Shown here one piece after another: positions 45,903 through 57,627 of a stretch of DNA of 64,000 nt. The translations under genes were made by a program, and so were the position numbers. The notes under the pieces were generated by a model. It did no database searches, was not told the origin of the DNA, and saw only the letters and a program-made list of their open reading frames with translations. The first letter of the stretch is position 1; each line of letters opens with the position of its first letter. This DNA is from Fagopyrum homotropicum (Eukaryota; Streptophyta; Magnoliopsida; Caryophyllales; Polygonaceae). The stretch is taken from NCBI GenBank assembly GCA_033239125.1, contig BSWB01000001.1:7390501-7454500 (forward strand), read 5' to 3'.

Positions 45903-47185
45903 CTAAAATATATATTAAGTAATTGTGCCCCTGGAGTTTTATTTTATAGGACGATTTTTTTTAAAGGATTATCAGCCTAATCTAATAGGTTAAATTCTTT
46001 GAGGGAGTTTCTTATCTCACAGAGTATACAAATAATACATTTATTGGCCTCTTGGTTAATTTCAAGTATAATTATTATATCTAATTAATATATATAATGT
46101 GCGATCGTTATTCTACAATTACCTAGGTCGTAATGTTTTTCCTTAAAATATATATTAAAATAATCCTATTAAGTAATCAATGTTGGACAATATTCCACAT
46201 CGACTAACTACTAAGGTTGATGTACTAAGGTTGATGGTTTTAGAGTGGATTTTGCCGGCACGTTTAGTAAAGAATGAATTTTGCATGTTATTGAAAACTT
46301 GTCACATTAACCCATGACGGAACCATACATCCCTTCAAATGGAAACATACTGAAAGAGAACACCATTTTTGATGATGTGGCACACTGTGAAAGCAGTGTT
46401 GAAACGGAGCTTCCACAATTTTTTTTGCCAATAAATCTTTATTTTTTTAGCCATAAAATATTTTTTTTTATTAAACTAACAATCTGTTAATGAAAGATTT
46501 CACGTAACTTTTTTTTTGTTGGCGATTCTCCAATTTTTTAATTATTTTGTCAGACAATTTTATTAGGATAAAAATAAAAATAAAAATACATTATATCCCA
46601 TCACATCCTTATCAAGAGCTTGGCCTAATTTTACGGTTATTTTTATTAATTAGATTAATTTTTAAATTTATAAAATCTAGCCAAAGTCAAGTTTGAAAAA
46701 AATAAAGATTTTTTTTATTAACTTAAAGGATTATCATCCTGATCTATTTACGTTAAATTTTTTTAGGGATTTTGTTATCTCACATCGATTAGCTAATAAG
46801 ATTGATGGTTTTAGAACTTCTATGAATAAGGGTCTAAAGAGTATAAAATAATACTGGATTAATATATCTTGCATGGTATCGTTATCATAAAATATATATT
46901 AAATAATCATGCCCCTTAAAATTTATTTTTTTTGGACGATTTTTTCTTTTTAAAAAAAGATTATTAGGTTGATGGTTTTAGAACTTGTATAAATAGATAG
47001 CTAAACAATATACAAATTAAAATTTTTTTGGCCTTTTGGTTAACTATATAACCTAAAATATATATTAAGTAATCGTGCCCTCAAGTTTTATTTTTTAGGA
47101 TGGTTTTTCCTTTTTTTTAAAAGCATTATTAGCTTGATCTATATATTAAGTAATCGTCCAAAAAAATAAAATAGAGAGTCTAAAG
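45903..47185. repeat. Mosaic of repeated AT-rich blocks
   Basis: Several copies of TTAAGTAATCGTGCCC, ATATATATTAA, CCCACATCGA and AGAGTATACAAATAA, shared with 38411-38886. No gene seen. The Tekay-like element is inserted at 47185/47186. Confidence 0.6.
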
Positions 47186-48105
47186 TGTAACACCCCAAGT
47201 TCTGGGAACTCGAAGGACTACGAGCTAGGACCGCACAATGGGTCCCGACCCTCAGAGTAGCAACAACAAACGGATCTTACCACAAGGCACAAACGAATGA
47301 AAGCCAAAACTCGATATAAAACCAAAGGTTTCCACAAAAGAAAACGTAAAAGACTTGCAATCGAGTTCAAAACAAAAGGAAAAGCAACAACAAAAACATA
47401 AACCCGATCCCGTCCTATAATGTACGGGAACCCCGGCTGACCACACCATCCGAATCACTCACCAGCATCCCGAACCTGCGGAACATCTACAACGACGGTA
47501 TAAACCGTTAGCTAACATTTTAGGTATAAGCAAGAGTGTAAGGGCACAAACACACATAAGGTAATGTAAACACATAGCATGCTTGCACACAACCGGTTAT
47601 TATCTTTCATTAAGTCATTCATTACTACTTCAACTTCTTTTGTCACACGAGAACCCTTTCGAAACTCGCCTCGGTCCCCTCTTCCGGCAATGGAACGGTA
47701 CCGATGCCTCCGACCGTCTAACCAACACGGGCCAGTCGCCGAGAAACTCCTAGCTCTCGCAAGAGCTAGGCAGAAGATGTGACCGTCCGGTTATAATGCA
47801 CTTGGGCCAATTAAGGTTATAAGGGTGAATCCTAGTCCGGTTATCCGTTATAACATAAATAAACAACACAAACAAGCCAATACAATCCAACTAATACGCG
47901 GAATGAAGCTAAGTAAGTCCAAGGGACTTACCTCACACGAAGGTAACTCAAAGCTCAGGAATAACAACTCAGGAATACTCAAGAGAACTCAGTTTCCCTC
48001 GGGAAAGGAGCAAGGAAAGCCTGTACGAACAAGCAACACGGATCAGGAACGAAACGGTTGCTAGAAGTCTATGACTTCTAGTCTCAAAGATCTCTAAGAG
48101 ATCTA
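47186..48105 (-). repeat. Tekay-like 3' LTR, left portion
   Basis: Closely matches 63049-63895 base for base with few differences. It has about 75 bp (near 47985-48060) that are absent from the right copy. The remainder of the LTR resumes at 57628. Confidence 0.85.
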
Positions 48106-49459
48106 CGCCAAAAACTTGTTGGCTCCAAACGGTGTGTTCAAGCTTTAAATTTATAACCCAAGAAGTATGCTCAAAACAAGGATGCGGACTCGCAGTGTAC
48201 GGGTCAATCGTAGTAAAAGCAAGAAATTCCGGGGTGTCGATCTCAGGGACTTAGTGAAACAAAGTATGTATAGGTTGTCAATGTAATTACTAACCACAAA
48301 GGTGATCAAAGCAATCAAAGATGATAAAAAGTCAATTAAGGAAATATGCAATTCTAGGGATTAAAACATCTAGTTGTGGTTTCAACTCAAGATCTAAAGA
48401 TAAGTGGACAAAGCTGAGATTTTGCAAAGGGAAGATGTTTCTAAAGCGGAGTAGATCACCGGGTATGTCTCACTACTCACTATCCCAAACCAAAACTCCT
48501 ATTACCGGGTAAGTCTCAAGGAATTAAGGTAAAGAACTATAACCTCAAACCAACACACCACCTAAGGGAATGGAATCAACCTTTACCGGGTAAGTCTCAG
48601 GCTAACTCACAAAGATGGGATGAAGGCACACTCAAACCCCAATAAAGGATAAACCTTTATTACCTATCGCTTATGATCTTAGGTAAACAAACAAAGGAAT
48701 TACCGGGTAAGTCTCATCCTAGGCTTGCATAGAACCAGGAAAGGTGTAATAAGAATAGGATTTGGCAAACTCTAACACTTAACTCTCAGTTTCAGATCAG
48801 AATAGGTCACCTCGGTCAGACAAATTCCACCCCGGCCGAGGTGTTCATCAACTGAGCGAGATGTTCGTCGGTTAAGGTTAAAGACTCGAACTTTCAGGGT
48901 CCTACTGTGATTATGATCATTCTATCATCGTCTATCCCACAACCTTCAACCAATCACCCTAGAATCACACAAAGAAATTAGTCACTCATCATCATCAAAG
49001 CTATAATCAAATATATGAGGAAAGAATGAATATTTGAACACAAAAACCTTAAAGACAAGGTTTCAATAACTGAACCAAATATCACACAAATAAGCGTTCC
49101 TTAAATCACAAAACAAACAAGATAATAAACCAAGAAGTAGCCTAAGGAAATCTCACAAAACTCCTTCAAAACTATCTTCCAACAAGGAAAATCTTCCTTC
49201 TTCCTTCAATCTTGAAGGGAAATCTTCTACAACTACAGGACTTGGATACCGCTAGGTTTTCGAACTGCCGCGGGATGTTGAATTTGTGGAAAATCCAACC
49301 CTTTTTATAGGAAAATTGCTTTCCAAAGATAAGAAATCTTGGAAAAGATATTTTTCCATAAAATAGGTAAAATTATATCAGTTGAATATATTTTCTTCCT
49401 TCCAGAAGTCCAGCCCAAAAATATAAGATCTTCTTTCCATAATTAAAATATCTCACCCA
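48106..49459 (-). repeat. Athila-like 3' LTR
   Basis: Direct copy of 56273-57627. It includes four ACCGGGTAAGTCTCA-type units (48457, 48503, 48584, 48700). Confidence 0.85.
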
Positions 49460-51765
49460 TAAAATATATCTCCTTGCCGCGTCAGGGTATTCACCTCGGT
49501 CGGGGCGCTCCTCAAAATCACCTCGGTCGAGGTGACACTGTAGCTGACCGAGGTGTCTCTCTAACTGAGGGTGAAATCTCTTAAATCTGGTCCAAAGTGA
49601 ATCTTTATTTCTTTTGCATGTTCCCTGAGTTTCTCCTTAACCTCCTGAATGTAGCTCCTACGACTCCTTAGCTCCTTTAGCTCCATTTTAGTCCAAAACG
49701 TGCCATTTTACCTACATTTACAACGAAACTTGGTGTAGACCTCGATTTCCGTAAAAGTAGATGAAACAACAATATAACCGCAGAATATACATCCAAACAT
49801 GCAGATTATTGAAGATAAAACGTCTAAACAAGTCCCAAAATATAGACTATAATTCATGCTATCAAAATACCCGATACTTGTCCCCAAACAAGTTCCGAAT
49901 ATTAGATAGAGGATATAATGGATTATAAATCATAAAAATTAATGAAAAGCCTTTTCAAAACATTTTTGAGGTGTACTCCGCTCATAGATCACTCTAAGAG
50001 AATGCTTCATGGCAAATAAAATCAAACATGATCAAAACATTTCATGAATATAAGAAAGTTGTTCATCTTTGCATAAAATCATAGAATGCATAATAATTCA
50101 TTTTTATCGAAATCAATCATGTATAATCCAGTTTAAACCACTAAGTCAATCAACAAGCTCGAGGTCTCAAGGGCTTCCCAAAGAGAAAGGTCAAGAAACG
50201 TGTAGGGTAAGGATGTATAGAAGGTAATGTGGTGCTAGAATCCGGGAAAAGGATCTTACTTCACTTTTACTTGAACTTCAACATCCTCCACCAATAAGCT
50301 TTGCTTATTTCACACTTTTCTTTTTTACTTTACTTTTTGGGATGCATGGACAGAGGTGCACAATAACCGAAGCTTGGGAGATTAGCAATCATCAATTTCT
50401 TGAGATGCCTCAAACCATTGATGCACATACCATGACCCATTAGGAATATCGCTCAATCCGACTTTGGCAAGACACAAACATCCGGCTATGTGAATGGTGC
50501 CGAGTTACTCATCATCATGATTGACTTCTCCAAACCTATTTGTTACTTTCTAACACTTTCACTTCCACCCAACTTCTCAACTTTTACTTCACTTGCTTTC
50601 ACCACTTGCTTCCAAATTCCCGGATAGGTAAAGGAAGGCAAAATGTATATGAGGGGCTAAGCATGATCAAGAAGAAGAAGAGAAGAGAATGAATTGCCTT
50701 GGTCTTCCCAGGAAGAGAGTGAGAGAACTCATCGTGTGGTGTCAACCTTCAAATTCAACATAATTTTGATAAAAACAAAGAATTAAACATGCCAAAATTT
50801 CAAACAAAGCATTTAGCAACTTAAACATATCATAAAACTTTTCAAGCATATAAAGATTTCAAAACCAATCTGCAAACAAAATCTTCACTGAGGTCATATC
50901 CAGAGAAGAAACACAAAAACTTTTTCGAAAATTCTCAGTTAGAAACCCTACCTCGGTCGAGGTGTTCTAAGTCAACCGAGGTGGTCAACCTCGTTTGGCC
51001 AGAACCATCCCGGTCGAGGTCAATTTTTTTTTATTTAACCTGTTTTTGACGTTTTTTTCAATCAAATAACCTGTATGCATGCATGTGATCTCAGATAAAC
51101 ACATAGAGCAGAATAAGATCATAAATATCCGGAAGTCATACAAGTCATCCACACATAAGTCATATAAACACATCCAAATACCCCACACTTGGGACACATT
51201 GTCCCAATGGGTCAAAATAAGTCATAAGAACAGAAGTACTCACCGGACATAAGCTGAAGTGCTCGAAGTCCGATCCTCTCGCTTCCTCCGGTGCAATCAA
51301 TACAAAAATTACGAGAAATGAGCAAGAATCGAAGAGTGGGAGATAGGGCACGCCGCGGTCGAGGTTGGGGAAAAGTGTTGAGAGAGAAACCGTCTCGCCT
51401 TTTATACCCCTTGCTGATTTTGATATCACCTCGGTCGAGGTGGTCCCTGATTGGACCGAGGTGTCTGACTAGATTGTCAGACCTAATCGCCTCGGTTGCC
51501 CAAGAACATCTCGGTCGATGCGCTGTGACAACAACCAAGATGTGTCTCAGTCAAACTTCGTCTTCTCAATTTCTCGAACTTCTGTCCTTCCAATGTAGCT
51601 CCTCAGCTGTGATCCTTCCTTTGGAATACCTGGTTGTTGTTCTAGAAGAAAACAAAAACAAACAAAGCAAACTATCTAAAACTAGACTAGAAAGGAAAAC
51701 AATACCTTGGGTTGCCTCCCAAGAAGTGCTTGGTTTAAGGTCGCTAGCTGGAACGTACGTCATCC
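49460..51765 (-). other. Athila-like 3' internal non-coding region
   Basis: No integrase or other recognised domain. It carries several ACCTCGGTCGAGGT palindromes (49495, 49527, 50953, 51010, 51428). Frames of about 80-180 codons here show no family resemblance. Confidence 0.6.
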
Positions 51766-54291
51766 CTAAATATGCTGGAGGGTATCCTCACCCCATACTT
51801 CACCTTCATCGTGGGATGAGGTGAAGAAGTCTATCAAGCGTTCCAGCAAATGTAATTGCTCATCGGGGAATGAATCGTCTATGGGTAGATCATTGTTTTC
51901 GCGCGAAGAGGGAGGTAGCCGGCTGAGGTGATCCGCAACAGAATTTTCGGATCCCTTCTTATCGCGGATCTCTAGGTCAAACTCTTGAAGCAAGAGAATC
52001 CAGCGAATAAGACGCGGCTTTGCGTCCTTCTTGGCGAGCAAGTAGCGGATAGCTGCATGGTCAGTATAAACAATAACTTTTGCTCCCACTAAGTAAGGGC
52101 GAAACTTCTCGAAAGCATATACAGCTGCCAATAGCTCCTTTTCGGTGGTGGCATTGTTAAGCTGGGCTTCGTCTAGCGTTTTGCTAGCATAGTAAATGGC
52201 GTTAGTCCGGCCATCCTTCTTTTGTCCAAGCACCGCTCCTACCGCCACGTCGCTCGCATCACACATGATCTCAAAGGGCAAGGTCCAATCCGGAGGTTGA
52301 ATAATGGGAGCGGAGATCAATGCTTCCTTAATCTTGTAAAAAGCATCAAGACACTCATGCAAAAACTCAAAAACAACATCTTTGTTCAAGAGTTTAGTTA
52401 GCGGTTTAGAAATTTTTGAGAAATCCTTGATGAACCTCCTATAGAAACCTGCATGCCCGAGGAAACTCCGCACACCCTTAACAGAACAAGGGGGAGGAAG
52501 TTTCTCAATAGTCTCGATCTTAGCTCGATCGACCTCAATACCTCGGTTGGAAACGAGGTGTCCTAGCACAATGCCTTCATTAACCATAAAATGACACTTT
52601 TCCCAATTCAAAATGAGATTAGTGTCTTCACATCTTTGTAGGACTAGAGAAAGGTTAGATAGGCAATCATCAAAAGAGGAACCATATACTGAAAAGTCAT
52701 CCATAAATACCTCCATGATCTCCTCTATATATTCGGAAAAGATAGCCATCATGCATCGCTGGAAGGTAGCGGGTGCATTACATAATCCAAATGGCATCCT
52801 CCTATAAGCGAATGTCCCCCATGGACAAGTAAAAGTGGTCTTCTTTTGATCATCCGGATGGATAGGAATCTGAAAGAAGCCACTATAACCATCTAAATAG
52901 CAAAAATGTGAATGTTGGGCTAACCGTTCGAGCATTTGATCGATAAAGGGAAGCGGAAAATGGTCCTTCCGAGTGGTTGCGTTCAGCTTCCTATAGTCGA
53001 TGCACACCCTCCAGCCCGTAACGTTCCTTGTTGGAATCAACTCGTTGTTTTTATTCGTCACAACGGTCATCCCTCCTTTCTTCGGAACTACATGCACTGG
53101 GCTCACCCACTTGCTATCCGAGATAGGAAATATGATACCTGCATCCAACAACTTAAGAATTTCTTTCTTCACAACCTCTTTCATGATCGGATTTAACCGT
53201 CTTTGAGGTTCCCGTGAAGTCTTATGATCATCCTCCATTAGTATTCTATGCATGCAAAAAGAAGGCTTAATACCAATAAGATCATCAATAGTATAACCCA
53301 AAGCCTTTTGATGTTTTTTCAGGACACGCATTAGTTTAGATAATTCAGTTTCGGAAAGGGAAGCGCTTATGATAACGGGATATGTAGAATCCGGACCAAG
53401 GAAAACATATGGAAGCGGTTTAAGCTCCACAACTGGAGGTGCTTTCTGAGGGGAATCCTTGCTTCCTCTTTCCAGTGGAGTAGACTTAGATCGAAGAACT
53501 GGACTTTCAGAAGTCTCAGTTGACATCATCTCGCTTTCGACCTCGGTCGAGGTCCAGAGTGGGTGACCGAGATGTTCTTCAGCTAAGAACACCTCGCTTG
53601 GTCCAGAAGGTGCCTCGGTCGAGGTACTGCAACTGGGACCGAAACTGGAGATCTTCTTCTCCTGGATTAGTCTTTCAAATTTAGCTCCTGGATCTTCTTC
53701 CAGTGCTTTTAAGCTCCGTATATCTGCATCACAAGAAGCATCTATACCTTCCTCTATTAAGCCAAAGCTAATAACTTTTTCAAGAGGGTCATCAATAAGG
53801 ATAGAGCTCACCAATTCTCTTGATTCTTCTTCATCGTAGATGTTGAAGATATCTTCCTCCAGTGGCTCTCTTTTCATTGCAGCAAGCAATGCAAACTCTA
53901 CTTGATCTCCGCCAATGTTGAATTTCAATTTGGCGTTCTTACAATCGACGTTACAACCCGAAGTTGCTAGAAATGGTCTCCCGAGAATGATAGGAACGGG
54001 ATAATCTGCGGGAATATCAAGCACTACAAAGTCTATAGGTAAGTAAAAGTTACCTAACTTAACCGGAACATCTTCCAAAATTCCCACGGGATGGGTAATG
54101 GAGCGGTCCGCCATGTATAACCTTATCTTGACCAGCTTGGGCTCTCCAAGCCCGATCTTCACACATAGTTCCAGCGGGATGATGCTCACGCTGGCTAGAT
54201 CACACAAGGCTTCACAAGTGACATCCCCAACTTGAATGGGAATGAAAAATGAGATGGGATCCCTCAATTTGGGCGGCATCTTTTCCTTCAT
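51766..54291 (-). CDS. Athila-like protease, reverse transcriptase and RNase H frame
   Basis: One open frame of 841 codons on the minus strand. The protease region has EALCDLASVSIIPLELC and VPIILGRPFLATSGC; relatives have an Asp-Leu-Gly-Ala-Ser active site, and here the Gly is missing, so protease activity is doubtful. A variable linker holds TSTE repeats. RT follows: SDSKWVSPVHVVPKKGG, CIDYRKLN, DQMLERL, YSGFFQIPIHP, MPFGLCNAPATFQRCM, VFMDDFSVY. RNase H: EIMCDASDVAVGAVLGQ, ATTEKELLAAVYAFEKFRPY, YTDHAAIRYLL and SVADHLSRL. The frame ends at TAA-side 51766 with no integrase. It would copy element RNA into cDNA; the RT and RNase H motifs look complete. Confidence 0.9.
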   Translation of the reverse strand: MKEKMPPKLRDPISFFIPIQVGDVTCEALCDLASVSIIPLELCVKIGLGEPKLVKIRLYMADRSITHPVGILEDVPVKLGNFYLPIDFVVLDIPADYPVPIILGRPFLATSGCNVDCKNAKLKFNIGGDQVEFALLAAMKREPLEEDIFNIYDEEESRELVSSILIDDPLEKVISFGLIEEGIDASCDADIRSLKALEEDPGAKFERLIQEKKISSFGPSCSTSTEAPSGPSEVFLAEEHLGHPLWTSTEVESEMMSTETSESPVLRSKSTPLERGSKDSPQKAPPVVELKPLPYVFLGPDSTYPVIISASLSETELSKLMRVLKKHQKALGYTIDDLIGIKPSFCMHRILMEDDHKTSREPQRRLNPIMKEVVKKEILKLLDAGIIFPISDSKWVSPVHVVPKKGGMTVVTNKNNELIPTRNVTGWRVCIDYRKLNATTRKDHFPLPFIDQMLERLAQHSHFCYLDGYSGFFQIPIHPDDQKKTTFTCPWGTFAYRRMPFGLCNAPATFQRCMMAIFSEYIEEIMEVFMDDFSVYGSSFDDCLSNLSLVLQRCEDTNLILNWEKCHFMVNEGIVLGHLVSNRGIEVDRAKIETIEKLPPPCSVKGVRSFLGHAGFYRRFIKDFSKISKPLTKLLNKDVVFEFLHECLDAFYKIKEALISAPIIQPPDWTLPFEIMCDASDVAVGAVLGQKKDGRTNAIYYASKTLDEAQLNNATTEKELLAAVYAFEKFRPYLVGAKVIVYTDHAAIRYLLAKKDAKPRLIRWILLLQEFDLEIRDKKGSENSVADHLSRLPPSSRENNDLPIDDSFPDEQLHLLERLIDFFTSSHDEGEVWGEDTLQHI

Positions 54292-54294
54292 GAT

Positions 54295-56178
54295 TTAAAT
54301 AAGCTCCGAGGATTTAGATGTCATCCTTACTTCACCATAGTCTTCCAACTTCCTTTTCCTTGATATAATCTCTTTTAAGAACTTTCCATATGCGGGCATT
54401 CCTAGAATAGCATCAAGGAAAGGAATGTTAATTTGTAGTTTATTCATCAAGTCAAGGAACTTACCAAAATGCTTGTCTAGATGTGCTCTGGCCCTTGACT
54501 GGGGGAATGGAAGTGGTGGTTTATAAGCAGGAGGTGAAACATAAACTTCAGATTTCTCCTCCGCTTTCTGAGGCTCCACCTCGGTTGGTACCTCGGTCGA
54601 AGTGTTCTTCGACTGTACCTGGACCGAGGTGTTCTTCATCTGTACTGGCATCGACCGAGGCACTAGATCTGTAGTTTTTAATCCACTTCTCATCGTTATT
54701 GCCATGATCTGACCCTTGGGGTTGCTCTCTGTCTTTGTTGGGAGCTTCCCTGGATTTCTTGGCGCTTCATTCGCCTTACTAAAGAGTTGTTGTTCCAAGG
54801 CTTTTTGTGCCTTCGAAAATGAAGTCATGGATGTCTCCATGGCGTTGAGCTTGATCAAGATGGCCTCCAGCACTGCATCTTTCTTCTCTGGCTGGGACGA
54901 GCTTGATCCAGGCTCTTGGCTCTTCAATGGAGTAGAGGAAGAGGAGAGGAAAGGATTAGAGGAATTATTTGAATTGGAATTTGAGTAAGGTTTACCCGAA
55001 TTTTGATTGTTAGGTCTCCAATTATTGCTGTTGGAGCCTCTATTGTTGTTGTGGTTGTTGTTCCGGGAACCATTGTTGTTGTTCCTTGACCCTTTATATC
55101 GTGTTTCTTCCTTTTTGGTGTGAGCAACCAAAAGGTCCTTCAATTGCTTCACATCATTTTTTAGGGAGGTGAGTTGATTATTATTTGATGGAACTTCTTG
55201 GAAGTTGACCCTCGTAACTCCACCTTCAGCTCCTTGGTGAGAGTATTTCTCCATGTGCAAAGCTTGTTTCTCAATGAACTGCCAAGCTTCATCAATCGGT
55301 ATATCTCCAACAACTCTATCTTAGGAATCCCATGTTGTGGGCAATCCAAAAAAATGTCTTTAAATCTTTCCCATGACTTGGACAAACTTTCCTTGTCCTT
55401 CATGATGAAAGCATTGATCTTCCCTCTCATTTCAACGGTTTTAGAGGGGGAAAGAATTTTGTTAAGAACTCCGTCGTCATCGCCTCCCATGTGTTGATTT
55501 TTCCGGGAGGGAGAGATTGATATCAAGTAAGCGCCCTATCCTTCAAGGAAAAGTAAAAGGACCTTAGCTTGTAATTATTGTTTTCCACCCTTGAAGGTCT
55601 CAAGGTCTCCATCAAGATCTCATAGTTTTGTAGATGTTGGTGCAGAGACTCTCTCTCTCTAAACCTCCAAACTGGCATTGGCGGATCATGGAAAGAACTT
55701 GCGGTCGAAATTCATAGTCATGTTCCGATGGATCACCAAGGCTGACTCCTGGACGCCTCACTTGCTGGTTTGGGTCCATCCTCTGCCCTAGGGTTTGTGG
55801 AATACCTGCAGGAAGAGCACCTCGGACAGGCAGTTGAAATTGAAGCACCTCGGCCGGGGCGTTTGGAACTGGATCCTGCCTTGGTCGAGGGTCCGGATTC
55901 GGTCGAGGAAGATATAGTTCGCATAAGGCTGCCATATCTGCTTCGATCGCTTCCGTCCTTGTGCGGGTTTCTTCCTTCTCTTGCCGTAATTCTTCTCTAC
56001 TGAGGCGTAGTTGTTCCAATGCCTCCCTTAATTCGGCCTCAAGATCATGATCGTCTCGGTTGGCCATTTTCGCTTCTTTCAAGCGTCTTTTGTATGTCTT
56101 TTCTGGTTCGGGATCGTAGGGAACAATTTCCTTCCCAGCGCGGGTTCTTCGCATAAACCTAAGAAAAAGAACCCGCAA
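54295..56178 (-). pseudogene. Athila-like gag, frame-broken
   Basis: Three overlapping minus-strand frames: 56178-55612 (MRRTRAGKEIVPYDPEPEKT, then a charged coiled-coil-like EALEQLRLSREELRQEKEE), 55526-55161 (gag core, ESLSKSWERFKDIFLDCPQH) and 55260-54295 (LTSLKNDVKQLKDLLVAHTK, an Asn/Ser-rich tract, and FPQSRARAHLDKHFGKFLDL leading to pol). Frame changes lie near 55570 and 55210-55250. Family wording is typical of Athila/Diaspora gag, which forms the particle shell. The stop before pol at 54295 lies only 4 nt from the next frame. Confidence 0.82.
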
Positions 56179-56259
56179 AAGTCACTCAAGTAGAGTGGTT
56201 AGTAACAATGGGGGCAAACGCCCCAAAAGACAACCGCAACCGGCTCGGTGTAGACCAAG

Positions 56260-56277
56260 TCCCCGGCAACGACGCCA
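56260..56277 (-). other. Athila-type primer binding site
   Basis: The minus strand reads TGGCGTCGTTGCCGGGGA, one base from the tRNA-Asp-type PBS of Athila elements, next to the 5' LTR end. Confidence 0.85.
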
Positions 56278-57627
56278 AAAACTTGTTCGCTTCAAACGGT
56301 GTGTTCAAGCTTTAAATTTATAACCCAAGAAGTATGCTCAAAACAAGTTGGTGAACCCGCAGTGTACGGGTCAATCGTAGTAAAAGCAAGAAATTCTGGG
56401 GTGTCGATCTCAGGGACTTAGTGAAACAAAGTAGGTATAGGTTGTCAATGTAATTACTAACCACAAAGGTGATCAAAGCAATCAAAGATGATAAAAAATC
56501 AATTAAGGAAATATGCAATTCTAGGGATTAAAGCATCTAGTTGTGGTTTCAACTCAAGATCTAAAGATAAGTGGACAAAGCTGAGATTTTGCAAAGGGAA
56601 GGTGTTTCTAAAGCGGAGTAGATCACCGGGTAAGTCTCACTACTCACTATCCCAAACCAAAACTCCTATTACCGGGTAAGTCTCAAAGAATTAAGGTAAA
56701 GAACTATAACCTCAAACCAACACACCACCTAAGGGAATAGAATCAACCTTTACCGGGTCAGTCTCAGGCTAACTCACAAAGATGGGATGAAGGCACACTC
56801 AAACCCCAATAAAGGATAAACCTTTATTACCTATCGCTTATGATCTTAGGGAAACAAACAAAGGAATTACCGGGTAAGTCTCATCCTAGGCTTGCATTGA
56901 ACCAGGAAAGGTGTAATAAGAATAGGATTTGGCAAACTCTAACACTTAACTCTCAATTTTAGATCAGAATAGGTCACCTCGGTCAGACAAATTCCACCCC
57001 AGCCGAGGTGTTCATCAACTGAGCGAGATGTTCGTCGGTTAAGGTTAAAGACTCGAACTTTCAGGGTCCTATTGTGATTATGATCATTCTATCATCGTCT
57101 TTCCCACAACCTTCAGCCAATCACCCTAAAATCGCATAAGGAAATTAGCCACTCATCATCATAAAAGCTATAATCAAATATATGAGGAAAGAATGAATAT
57201 TTGAACACAAAAACCTTAAAGACAAGGTTTCAATAACTGAACCAAATATCACACAAATAAGCGTTCCTTCAATCACAAACCAAACAAGATAATAAACCAA
57301 GAAGTAGCCTAAGAAAATCTCACAAAACTCCTTCAAAGCTATCTTCCAACAAGGAAAATCTTCCTTCTTCCTTCAATCTTGAAGGGAAATCTTCTACAAC
57401 TGCAGGACTTGGATACCGCTAGGTTTTCGAACTGCTGCGGGATGTTGAATTTGTGGAAAATTCAACCCCTTTTTATAGGAAAATTGCCTTCCAAAGATAA
57501 GAAATCTTGGAAAAGATAATTTCCCATAAAATAGGTAAAATTATATCAGGTGAATATATTTTCTTCCTTCCAGAAGTCCAGCACGAAAATATAAGATCTT
57601 ATTTCCATAATTAAAAGATCTCAGCCA
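56273..57627 (-). repeat. Athila-like 5' LTR
   Basis: Near-identical to 48106-49459; the two diverge abruptly beyond CTCACCCA / CTCAGCCA, which fixes the right edge. Confidence 0.85.

Larger units (their letters stand above)
48106..57627 (-). mobile_element. Athila-like Ty3/gypsy element without integrase, about 9.5 kb, nested in the Tekay-like LTR
   Basis: LTRs of about 1.35 kb (48106-49459 and 56273-57627) are nearly identical, so the insertion is young. The PBS TGGCGTCGTTGCCGGGGA (56260-56277, minus) is the Athila-type site matching tRNA-Asp. gag and a protease-RT-RNase H frame follow. Between the RNase H end (51766) and the 3' LTR there is no integrase or envelope frame, so the element depends on others for integration. 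No clean 5-bp TSD is seen, and roughly 140 bp of host LTR is missing at the insertion point. Confidence 0.87.

Noticed and set aside
51291..51824. Plus-strand frame of 177 codons
   Set aside because: Lies in the Athila non-coding region and overlaps the pol end on the other strand; no family resemblance.
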